From Rhodobacter sp. CACIA14H1 (GTDB lineage: Bacteria > Pseudomonadota > Alphaproteobacteria > Rhodobacterales > Rhodobacteraceae), in contig AYNO01000024.1 in the NCBI GenBank assembly GCA_000500915.1, positions 1-33,729 of the forward strand: DNA of 33,729 bases. Direction: 5' to 3'. The notes under the pieces were generated by a model that was given only the letters and a program-made list of their open reading frames with translations, was not told the DNA's origin and ran no database searches. Shown here piece after piece: positions 21,032 through 28,880 of the stretch; the first letter of the stretch is position 1; every line of letters begins with the position of its first letter. A program made the position numbers and the translations under genes.

Positions 21032-21225
21032 CCTGCCCCGTCTGCGGCAAGGAGGCGGAGGCGAAATACCGCCCCTTCTGTTCCCGCCGCTGCGCGGATG
21101 TGGACCTTGGCCGCTGGCTGACGGGGGGCTATGCGATCCCCGCCGGGGCGGCGGAGGATGTGGACGGGGACGGCCACGGGGACGGGGACGGCGAAGAAAA
21201 GGCGCCCCGCCCGCGCCCGCAATAG
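21028..21225 (+). CDS. yacG: DNA gyrase inhibitor YacG (zinc-binding)
   Basis: [42 protein letters not shown] overlap upstream. Confidence 0.93.
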   Translation: MTCPVCGKEAEAKYRPFCSRRCADVDLGRWLTGGYAIPAGAAEDVDGDGHGDGDGEEKAPRPRPQ

Positions 21226-21427
21226 GCCGGTTTCCTTTGGCGGCGGTGCGTCACGGGCCGCTACGGGGCCGGTACGGGGCACCGCGGGGCCATGCCATGG
21301 AAGCTTCCCCGGAGGAGGGAAGCGAACTTCCCTGCCGCCCTGATTTTTCTGCGCAAACCCTCTGGACAGCCCCCGCCGCCTGACGTATCACCCCGCCACC
21401 CGAAGGCAGCGCCCTGCGGGACACGGT

Positions 21428-21503
21428 GCCCAGATAGCTCAGTTGGTAGAGCAGCGGATTGAAAATCCGCGTGTCGCTGGTTCGATTCCGGCTCTGGGCA
21501 CCA
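21428..21503 (+). tRNA. tRNA-Phe (GAA)
   Basis: GCCCAGA acceptor pairs with TCTGGGC; anticodon loop TTGAAAA; GGTTCGATTCC T-arm; encoded CCA. Confidence 0.97.
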
Positions 21504-21536
21504 CTTCTTCCCTATAAAATCAAGAAGTTACGCATA

Positions 21537-21594
21537 GCACACTTTCGAGTTCGTGCGTTGCACAGTCATTGCACACTTCTACCAGCGTTCGTGC
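21537..21594. repeat. Two direct copies of the dyad GCACACTT-N-TTCGTGC
   Basis: 21537-21556 GCACACTT(TCGAG)TTCGTGC and 21571-21594 GCACACTT(CTACCAGCG)TTCGTGC. Confidence 0.7.
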
Positions 21595-21616
21595 AGGCTG
21601 GCGCAGCGCGACTCAG

Positions 21617-21637
21617 TTACTGTGTTCAACACAGTAA
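21617..21637. repeat. Palindrome TTACTGTGTT-C-AACACAGTAA
   Basis: 10-bp perfect arms around one central base. Confidence 0.85.
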
Positions 21638-21861
21638 ACTGGAATGGTGTGTTGACAGTGCGAACGGGTTTGCTGGTGGAACACAGTGTTAGCCGCTGAG
21701 AAGCTCGACCTGAGCGGCAGAAAGCGTTGGTGGTGTTCGGGACAGCAGGACTACGTGTCAGGCTCGATCCCAGCGTCAGTTGCTGTGGTAACATAGAGAC
21801 CGCAGATGCTGACTTAGCACTGCAAGCTGGCGACGATGCTAACGTTTCGATGCTGCGAGCG

Positions 21862-22503
21862 TCACTTGAAACCGCTTGTGACATCGGAGCGGCGCAGGAT
21901 TTTTTCAAACCCTGTGGCTGTGTCTGGCTCACACGCCTCGTAGATCATCTCATGGATCAGTTCGCCATCGATACGGCGCACTATGGCGTGCCAGCGCACG
22001 CGTTGACTGGCGTCCACCGCGTCGCCCACGCCCAACAATCTGTTGCTGACGCCGGTGACCATTAGGATCTCGCCAGCTACAGCCTCACGCAAATAGTCAC
22101 CTTCGTTGCAGTAGGCGGCCGCTTCGTTCACAAGCAAGTCTCGAATATTCTTACCGAGTAGTTCTGACGTTTCAGGCCACAGCTGTTTGAAGCCAGCAGA
22201 GAGCCCCAACAGTTGGACGCTGGTACCTCGCACCAATGTCTTGATCTGCTGTTGTGGCGCTAGACATGCGAGTTCAATTGCAAGCCTGCCCTCATGCACT
22301 CCGGTCATCACGTCGCTGAGCCTGTGCTGCATGGCAGTGCTTGGCGACGACACGCCGCTTTCCCACTTGGACACGGTTGCTTGCGACACACCCAGGATCT
22401 CCGCCAGCGCGGACTGTTTTAATCGGTGTAACACCCTCCACCTGATCACGTCACTGCCGTTCACGATCGCCTCCCGCACTTTCGCATCATGAAATAGCAA
22501 CAA
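21862..22503 (-). CDS. XRE-family transcriptional regulator with a possible PAS-like C-terminal domain
   Basis: HTH: LHRLKQSALAEILGVSQATVSKWESGVSSPS; C-terminus with PAS-like character. Confidence 0.8.
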   Translation of the reverse strand: MLLFHDAKVREAIVNGSDVIRWRVLHRLKQSALAEILGVSQATVSKWESGVSSPSTAMQHRLSDVMTGVHEGRLAIELACLAPQQQIKTLVRGTSVQLLGLSAGFKQLWPETSELLGKNIRDLLVNEAAAYCNEGDYLREAVAGEILMVTGVSNRLLGVGDAVDASQRVRWHAIVRRIDGELIHEMIYEACEPDTATGFEKILRRSDVTSGFK

Positions 22504-22855
22504 AATTGCCCTTGGAAACTTGCTTTGCGAAGGAATTTCATCGCTGTGAACGTTGTGTTTGGCAAAGGGTTTTTATCTAATGGCGAAGTTGCTATAACTT
22601 TATGTATAAAAAATTCACAAAAGATATAATTCTATCCATTGGTTGTTCCCTTGAAATCACGAACTCGAAGATCTGCCGCGCATAAAAGGAATAATTAAAC
22701 GCTTTACATTTTTGACTCCCGCGCACTAATCTATGCCCTGTAACCGTCATGGGTGCGCAAGGCAAGCTGTGTCGCCAGAATTCCTCACAGACGTTATCTT
22801 GGCGACAGAGGCGGAGCGACCAAGACCTCTGAACTAAGTCGAACAGAAAGCTGCT

Positions 22856-24121
22856 ATGAAAAAATTGATCACTTTGTTGTCTGGCGTTAGTGCCGTTGCA
22901 CTTGCCTACGCGGCCAACGCTGAAACCGTGTCGCCGTCGATCCAATCGATCCTTAGTACCATGAATGCGGTTGGGGGATCTGAAACCCTGCAATGGCAAG
23001 TCGCGCCATCTTACAGCGAGCTGTTTGGGCTTGGGGGCCGGGCTACGGTTGGCGGCTATGTGAACGAAAACTTCGCACTTGGCGTGATTGTCGATTATGC
23101 CGAACACCGTGAAGAATATCTGGCCAATGCAGGCGTTCGACTGAACGACAACATGCGAGTGATCGGCTCGGTTGGCATCCTGAAGGAAAGCGAAGAGTTC
23201 ACGCTGGGCGATGGTCGGCAGGATGTCGAACAGCTGGAATACGGCCTGAGCCTGAAAGGTGACTACGACGCTGGTATCATTCGCGGCTTTGAACTAAACG
23301 CTTATGCTACCGATGCAAGCAGTGACACTGACGCTGTTGAGACTGGCGACCTGACCGGTGTTCAGCTCGTGACCCAGCTGAAACCGTCCGAAGCGTCGGA
23401 TATTCGTATTGGCGCTGGTTATGAACGTGCTGAATGGGCAGGTGGTGACGTTGACGAGGGCTTCACCTTCCAAGCGCTGGGGTCGCAAAAGCTTTCTGAT
23501 GTGCTGGCCCTGAACTACAGCGCCAAGTCAGCTGTGACTGAAGACGTGTTTGGGCTGGGCCTGACCTACTTCCAGTCATCGGCCAATGTGCAAAACAGTG
23601 CCCTGTCCCTGAGCTTCAACGAAATCCGAGGCAAGCACGGGATCAGCGACGACACTCGCGTTGCGATCAACTGGACAGTTGGGTTCGGTGGTGCTGCTGG
23701 TGCTGGTGCATCTGACGTAACAGCCTCTTCGATGGGCGGTATGCCGTCTGTTGCGCGGAAAGACTTGCTTGCCGACGTAATGACACGACCTGAGTTCCTT
23801 CCTGCGCGGGTGTTGGCAAGAAGTGGGACTATATCTCCACTACTTTGCTCTGATGTAGGAATTGAAGTTGCGGGGCAGATTTCGAATGTCCCAAATGCAT
23901 TCGACGTCGTAACTCAGGTGACGGTTAACAACCAACGCTACATTCTACTTAAGCTTAACGTAGACGCGAATACTGTGGAAGTTGATGGCTTCCCAATCAA
24001 TGAACAAAACCCACGATTTTGGGAAGGCGAAGTTGGCATTCCTCTCACAACCGGTCCATTCACTTTGTCGGTTGATGGCGTAGACTGCGAAGTCAATGCA
24101 AACTTGAACCCGTTTGGCTAA
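22856..24121 (+). CDS. Outer-membrane beta-barrel-like secreted protein with a distinct C-terminal domain
   Basis: Signal peptide MKKLITLLSGVSAVALAYAANA; alternating strand-like segments (ATVGGYVNENFALGVIVDYAEH...); about 130-aa C-terminal region with two cysteines. Confidence 0.65.
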   Translation: MKKLITLLSGVSAVALAYAANAETVSPSIQSILSTMNAVGGSETLQWQVAPSYSELFGLGGRATVGGYVNENFALGVIVDYAEHREEYLANAGVRLNDNMRVIGSVGILKESEEFTLGDGRQDVEQLEYGLSLKGDYDAGIIRGFELNAYATDASSDTDAVETGDLTGVQLVTQLKPSEASDIRIGAGYERAEWAGGDVDEGFTFQALGSQKLSDVLALNYSAKSAVTEDVFGLGLTYFQSSANVQNSALSLSFNEIRGKHGISDDTRVAINWTVGFGGAAGAGASDVTASSMGGMPSVARKDLLADVMTRPEFLPARVLARSGTISPLLCSDVGIEVAGQISNVPNAFDVVTQVTVNNQRYILLKLNVDANTVEVDGFPINEQNPRFWEGEVGIPLTTGPFTLSVDGVDCEVNANLNPFG

Positions 24122-24152
24122 GTCGCTGTTGCGCTTGAGCGACTATCGTTGA

Positions 24153-24182
24153 AAAAAGGGCGGCTTCTGGGTCGCCCTTTTT
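24153..24182 (+). terminator. Rho-independent terminator after the barrel-like gene
   Basis: AAAAAGGGCG...CGCCCTTTTT. Confidence 0.88.
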
Positions 24183-24481
24183 GGCACAATACGTATGGAT
24201 GCCTGTGTGAAATTTCTTGTTAAAATTCCGACATCAAGTTTTGCCTCAGTGGCGTACGACGGTGTTGTGCCTCCGGCTTATGAGCTGTCCCCATCCTTTG
24301 GGCTTTGTCATCAAGTCTGATTGCCTTAACTTACCCATTATTACCGTGTTGAAATTATTTGCGTTTTTTGTCGTCTTCAACCGGGTTCTGATGAACCACT
24401 TCGGTCTCAACGATTTGGTCATGACAAGGATTTGGTACGATGTTCGCACCCCCTGTCATCCAAACGTTCCTCCGTGCTCGA

Positions 24482-25114
24482 CTACTGGCCGGTGGCTTTG
24501 CCACTCGGTTTTCTGTCGCGAAGTGCAAGGCGATGGAGTGTTCCTGCCTTGTGCTGTTCGAGGGCATTCAGTGCAGCCTGCCGCTCGTTGGCTGTGATGG
24601 CACGGGCGATGCGCTGTTCCTGCGCCAGCGCCCGTTCAGTGTTCATTTGGTATGTTACACCAGTATCTGCGCTGAGACTGGCGTCAAAGGTGTCTGCCCC
24701 GATCTTCCATGTCTCCTTGGTCACGTACCCGGCAACCTGTGCCGGATAGAGGACCGGCGTGATCCAGTTTTCTTTAAGGCTTGCGGAGGCACTGCACTGC
24801 CGGGTCCACAGTGTGTTGGCCAGAGCCGCAAACAGGTCTGGGTCAACTGGTGCCTTGGCCACGAAATGCAGATGGTAGTTGTCGTTGTGACTGCCCACGT
24901 GGGCAAAGCACCATCGCTTCACCCGGCAGCCAGCTTCTGCGGCTTTGCCGTAGACCACGCGATCCAGCCGGTTCCAGAAGTACCGCAACTCTTGATGAGC
25001 GCGATGCCCGGAAATCAGCCGCTTGCTCTGGAATTTCAATGTGCCAAACACATTCCAGTCGCGCTGTAGCAGGTAGTCGCGAAGTTCGCGTTGGTGAATA
25101 AATCTCTGATACAA
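24482..25114 (-). CDS. HUH endonuclease-like rolling-circle replication initiator
   Basis: NVFGTLKFQ (motif 1-like), NYHLHFVAKAP (HxH motif), GYVTKE (YxxK motif). Confidence 0.72.
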   Translation of the reverse strand: MYQRFIHQRELRDYLLQRDWNVFGTLKFQSKRLISGHRAHQELRYFWNRLDRVVYGKAAEAGCRVKRWCFAHVGSHNDNYHLHFVAKAPVDPDLFAALANTLWTRQCSASASLKENWITPVLYPAQVAGYVTKETWKIGADTFDASLSADTGVTYQMNTERALAQEQRIARAITANERQAALNALEQHKAGTLHRLALRDRKPSGKATGQ

Positions 25115-25241
25115 AAGGGTTCTCCCGTCTTCCGTTTATTTATCAACGGAAGCCGAAAACCCTGCCCGATCTGGTGGAATTTCTGGGACTGGCTGGATGG
25201 CCAGTGTCGACACCCGCTGGCACCGGCCCTAGGTTGAAGGT

Positions 25242-26525
25242 GTGAATGCGGGGCAGACGATGGTCAAACTGAGCGATGAAACGGTGACGCTGCTGGATGG
25301 CGATGTCAGGCTGACACGCCGGAAGAACAGTTCGGCATGGCAGGCAGCGTTCAAGATCGGTGATCGCTGGGTACGCACCACGACCAAGTGCAAGCAGTTG
25401 GCTGACGCAAAGGCACGGGCCAAGGAACTGTACATGGAGTACCGGTTCCGGGCCAAGAATGACCTGCCCGTTGTCAGCAAACGCTTTGACGCAGTTGCCC
25501 GGCTTTCAGTCGCAGACATGCAGAAACAGTTGGACGCTGGCACCGGGCGCAAGGTGTACAGGGACTACATCACCGCAATCGAAACCTATCTGATCCCATT
25601 CTTCGGAGCGAAGTTTGTCAACAACATCAGTCACATGGAGCTGAAAGAGTATGCTGTTTGGCGGGCAGCTAAGATGGGGCGTGAGCCCAAGGCCAGCACG
25701 ATCACAACGCACAACACGGCCTTGAACCGCGTGTTCGAGGAAGCTGTCAATCGCGGCTACATGACCAAGAACAAGACACCGATCTTGGTCAATGCTGGTG
25801 CTGAAGGTGAGCGCAGGCCGGACTTCAGCTTGGAGGATTACCGGACCATGATCCGCAAGCTGCCCAGCTGGGCCAAGGATGAAACCGTCCACACCCAGAA
25901 GTCACGCGACATGCGGATGCTGCTCTGGGACTATGTGATGGTGCTGGCCAACAGCGGCATCCGGCACGGCACCGAAGCGCAAAACCTGCGCTGGCGAAAC
26001 GTGCATGTATTCGAAGAACGAGGTCGCATTTATCTGGAATTTCAGGGCGTCAAAGGGAAGACCAAAGCGCACAACGTGATGTGTCGTCCCACTGCGCTCG
26101 CGGCCCTGCGCCGCATTCATGCCAGAACAATTGCCATAAAGGACACCAGCTTCGAGGACATGCTGAAGCAGCGACTGGACCTGCCGGTGTTCGCTTTACC
26201 GGATGGCACGGTTACCCGGAACTTGGACCAAACCTTCAAGCGTTTTTTGGAGGAACACGGCTTGCTGGTGTGTCCCGTAACACAGCAAAATCGCACCCTG
26301 TACAGCCTGCGCCACACCTACGCGACCTTTGCGCTTGTGAACGATGGCATGGATATTCACGTGCTGGCCAAGAACATGGGCACGTCGATCCAGATGATCG
26401 AACAGCATTACAGCCACCTGCAACCGCGCATGAAGAAGGACATGCTGGGCGGGTCAGACTATGGCCTGACCCGCGAAGAGTATTTGGCGCAGAAGGCTTT
26501 GGACGATCAAGACGGTGGCGATTGA
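25242..26525 (+). CDS. Tyrosine recombinase/integrase
   Basis: C-terminal catalytic motif TLYSLRHTYATFALVNDGMDIHVLAKNMGTSIQMIEQHYSHL. Confidence 0.92.
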   Translation: MNAGQTMVKLSDETVTLLDGDVRLTRRKNSSAWQAAFKIGDRWVRTTTKCKQLADAKARAKELYMEYRFRAKNDLPVVSKRFDAVARLSVADMQKQLDAGTGRKVYRDYITAIETYLIPFFGAKFVNNISHMELKEYAVWRAAKMGREPKASTITTHNTALNRVFEEAVNRGYMTKNKTPILVNAGAEGERRPDFSLEDYRTMIRKLPSWAKDETVHTQKSRDMRMLLWDYVMVLANSGIRHGTEAQNLRWRNVHVFEERGRIYLEFQGVKGKTKAHNVMCRPTALAALRRIHARTIAIKDTSFEDMLKQRLDLPVFALPDGTVTRNLDQTFKRFLEEHGLLVCPVTQQNRTLYSLRHTYATFALVNDGMDIHVLAKNMGTSIQMIEQHYSHLQPRMKKDMLGGSDYGLTREEYLAQKALDDQDGGD

Positions 26526-26534
26526 TGCGGTTGA

Positions 26535-27257
26535 TTAGTCTGGCAGATTTTTCAAGATCGTCTGAATGTCACCCGTCAGGTAAAACATGGTCAAATATTT
26601 TTGAAAATCAGAATGAAAAATGTCAGAGATGTTTTCCAAAATTTTCTTCGCCATGTTTTGCTTGGTATTGCATGGATCAACATCATCTTCCGAGCAATCG
26701 GAAGGCATCCGATGGAGTGCCGAAACAATATCTGCCATCACAGATAAATCGAGGTTCATTTGGCTGTACTGGTTGTGAAACAGTACCGCGCTCGCGTCAT
26801 CGAAGCCGAATGCATTGACGTCACCATCAAGTACCACCCAAACCACTTGGGCAGTAAGGTTCACGCTAAGAATTCCGCTGATCATGTGGGATGCAGGGAC
26901 AGTATTGGAAATGGATGGATTCGCGTACTGATTTAAGAGGTTCATGACGCTGTTAGGGAAGCGAACTTCGAGTTTCTGAAATACGTAAGGGATATGCCTC
27001 TCGTCAAAGAAGAGTTCGTTTCTTTCCGAGTGGATAAGCTTAATTTCGAAGCTGCTCCAAGGGTCATCAATTTCAATCTCAAGGTTCAGATGCGAATACT
27101 TCCAATTCGCGGGCTCCAAGTTTTTTGTGGCGAGCTGGTCCACAAATCCAATCAGGCTCATGCCAGTTGCCTCAACCACAAGGTCGAACAAGCTCGCGAG
27201 AACGCTAGAAAAGACGTGACGTTCATTCACTTCAATATTGACAGCTTCCATCTTCAT
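26535..27257 (-). CDS. Hypothetical protein
   Basis: Long ORF with plausible ATG at 27257 (MKMEAVNIEVNERHVFSSVLASLFDLVVEATG...); the upstream extension in the ORF track is encoded by the hexamer array. Confidence 0.6.
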   Translation of the reverse strand: MKMEAVNIEVNERHVFSSVLASLFDLVVEATGMSLIGFVDQLATKNLEPANWKYSHLNLEIEIDDPWSSFEIKLIHSERNELFFDERHIPYVFQKLEVRFPNSVMNLLNQYANPSISNTVPASHMISGILSVNLTAQVVWVVLDGDVNAFGFDDASAVLFHNQYSQMNLDLSVMADIVSALHRMPSDCSEDDVDPCNTKQNMAKKILENISDIFHSDFQKYLTMFYLTGDIQTILKNLPD

Positions 27258-27269
27258 TTGCCCTTGTTT

Positions 27270-27323
27270 GGATTTGGATTTGGATTTGGATTTGGATTTG
27301 GATTTGGATTTGGGTTTGGGTTT
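27270..27323. repeat. Hexanucleotide tandem repeat (GGATTT)7(GGGTTT)2
   Basis: Seven perfect GGATTT units starting at 27270, then two GGGTTT units from 27312. Confidence 0.97.
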
Positions 27324-27336
27324 GTGCAGTCTTGCG

Positions 27337-27903
27337 TCACAGCAACTCGACCGCGTTTGCCAATTGCTCGGCATTGACGTCGATGTATCGTTGGGTGGTG
27401 CTGATGCTGCGATGACCCGCTAGAGCAGCGAGTTGACGAACGCTGACACCTTGGTTCGCAAGCCGCGTCACAAAGGTCCTGCGTCCGCTGTGGCTGCTGG
27501 CGCCAGTGATCCCTGCAGCAGTGTAGATTTCCAAGAACAGCTGACACATGGTGTTGGCGCTGAACGCACCGCGCTTTTGGGTGCTGAACAGTGCGTCCGT
27601 GGGTTTGCTGTGTTCCACCAGCGTCCTGTACTCGGCCAGCGCACGACGCAGAGTACGGTTCAGGTACACCGTGCGTTCATGGCCACCCTTGGTCTGGGCG
27701 CGGCGCAGGTTGAAGTGTTCGCGCACGGCACCGTTCGTGTCGTATATGTCACCCACGAGCAGGGCAGCAATTTCCTTGGCGCGAAGACCTGCGTTGAAGC
27801 TGACTAGCAGGATGGTGCGGTCGCGCAGGGCGTGGCGACGGGTGCTGACATATTGCAGGACGCGGCGCAATTGCGTGTCGGTCAGGGTGCTTGCTTGGGC
27901 CAT
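27337..27903 (-). CDS. Minimal tyrosine recombinase (catalytic-domain only, ~188 aa)
   Basis: NAGLRAKEIAALLVGDI, SSHSGRRTFVTRLANQGVSVRQLAALAGHRSISTTQRYIDV; GGAGG RBS upstream of ATG at 27903. Confidence 0.9.
   Translation of the reverse strand: MAQASTLTDTQLRRVLQYVSTRRHALRDRTILLVSFNAGLRAKEIAALLVGDIYDTNGAVREHFNLRRAQTKGGHERTVYLNRTLRRALAEYRTLVEHSKPTDALFSTQKRGAFSANTMCQLFLEIYTAAGITGASSHSGRRTFVTRLANQGVSVRQLAALAGHRSISTTQRYIDVNAEQLANAVELL
27602..27624 (+). repeat. Dispersed motif copy A: GGTTTGCTGTGTTCCACCAGCGT
   Basis: 22/23 identical to copy B at 31040-31062. Confidence 0.85.
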
Positions 27904-28021
27904 TTGCTCGTTCCTCCAGAAACCTAATGCTTTCGCTGGTTTCACGGTATTTCCTGAGATTTTGGATGTCGGCTGAAATCAGAACGCGGATGGTGTTCAA
28001 TGATTTCAGTGGGTTAGGCGG

Positions 28022-28053
28022 AAACCTAATAGAATATGAATTCCATTAGGTTT
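28022..28053. repeat. 32-bp near-perfect palindrome AAACCTAATAGAAT-ATGA-ATTCCATTAGGTTT
   Basis: 13 of 14 arm positions pair; partial copy GAAACCTAAT at 27919-27928. Confidence 0.88.
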
Positions 28054-28083
28054 TCGTGGAGCGAGGGAGCTCGCTCCACGAAA
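28052..28083. other. 14-bp perfect stem hairpin TTTCGTGGAGCGAG-GGAG-CTCGCTCCACGAAA
   Basis: Direct inverted repeat 11 bp beyond the ATPase stop codon; no T-tract on either strand. Confidence 0.85.
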
Positions 28084-28093
28084 TGGCTCACAG

Positions 28094-28858
28094 TTACGAA
28101 GTGGGCTGCGCGGTGCTGGCAGGGTGAACGTTGGCGTCGGGCGCGGCGTTCGGGCTCTGCGGCTGGACATTCTGCTGCGTGGGCAAGATGTTGACAGCAG
28201 GCACAGCGGCGGAGACAGCACGAGCGGTCGTCTTGCGCTGGATCAGAACAAACGCTTCCAGATCGTTCAGCAAGTCACGCACATTTCCTTTCGCGTTCTG
28301 CACGAGACTGTTCAGTTGAGACGGCGTCGCAGTGACACCTTCGGTTTGAATGACATGCTGCGCGAGGGTCAGCATGTCTTTCTGGGTTCCACCAGTAATG
28401 TTGCACGGATGAGCACGGCTCAGCAGGCGCTGGTCGATATTCGCAACATGGTTCGTGGTGAACACGAACTGGACGTTCGGGGTGGTCATCAGATGTCCAA
28501 ACGCGATCTGGCTCGGAAAGTCGACGCGGTCAAACTCCTCGATGATGAACAAGCGACGCTTCGCAAAGACGTTGACGTACTTGTTCTGGTTGTCGATCAG
28601 CTTGACGAGGTCGTGCACCTTCGCAGCGGTCGTATAGGTCGCACCCTCGAAACGTTCGTAGGTCGCGACACGATTGTTGCTGAGCTCTTCCGCGATCAGC
28701 TTCGCCATCAAGCTCTTGCCAGTTCCCATCGGTCCGTAGAGCACGAGGTTCATGTCGGTGAGGTCGGCGGCGATGTCGTGGATGATGTCCGCGGTCGCTT
28801 GATCAGGGAACAGGCACTGATTGAGTGCAGTGGGCTGGTATTTAACAGTAAACGGCAT
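28094..28858 (-). CDS. Phage-type clamp-loader (T4 gp44/RFC-small-subunit-like) AAA+ ATPase
   Basis: VLYGPMGTGKSLMAKLIAEEL (Walker A), RRLFIIEEFDRVDFPSQIAFGHLMTTPNVQFVFTTN (Walker B variant + sensor 1), QRLLSRAHPCNI; RBS GAGGAGG before ATG at 28858. Confidence 0.8.
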   Translation of the reverse strand: MPFTVKYQPTALNQCLFPDQATADIIHDIAADLTDMNLVLYGPMGTGKSLMAKLIAEELSNNRVATYERFEGATYTTAAKVHDLVKLIDNQNKYVNVFAKRRLFIIEEFDRVDFPSQIAFGHLMTTPNVQFVFTTNHVANIDQRLLSRAHPCNITGGTQKDMLTLAQHVIQTEGVTATPSQLNSLVQNAKGNVRDLLNDLEAFVLIQRKTTARAVSAAVPAVNILPTQQNVQPQSPNAAPDANVHPASTAQPTS

Positions 28859-28880
28859 GTTTCTTTCCTCCTCTATGCAA

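Noticed and set aside
21579-22065. ORFs 21579-21932 (-) and 21727-22065 (+)
   Set aside because: Overlap the XRE regulator gene and its downstream region, lack recognisable domains or convincing RBS.
22592-23107. 171-aa minus ORF across the AT-rich region
   Set aside because: Antisense to the signal-peptide end of the barrel-like gene; no domain character.
24892-24905. Perfect palindrome TGCCCACGTGGGCA
   Set aside because: Lies inside the Rep-like coding sequence and is short for a GC-rich genome; not enough to call a replication nick site or operator.
27267-27323. Hexamer array as a CRISPR or Asn-Pro/Lys-Ser repeat protein
   Set aside because: Units are 6 bp without spacers, so not CRISPR; the repeat peptides come from alternative frames through the array, and a normal ATG lies downstream at 27257.
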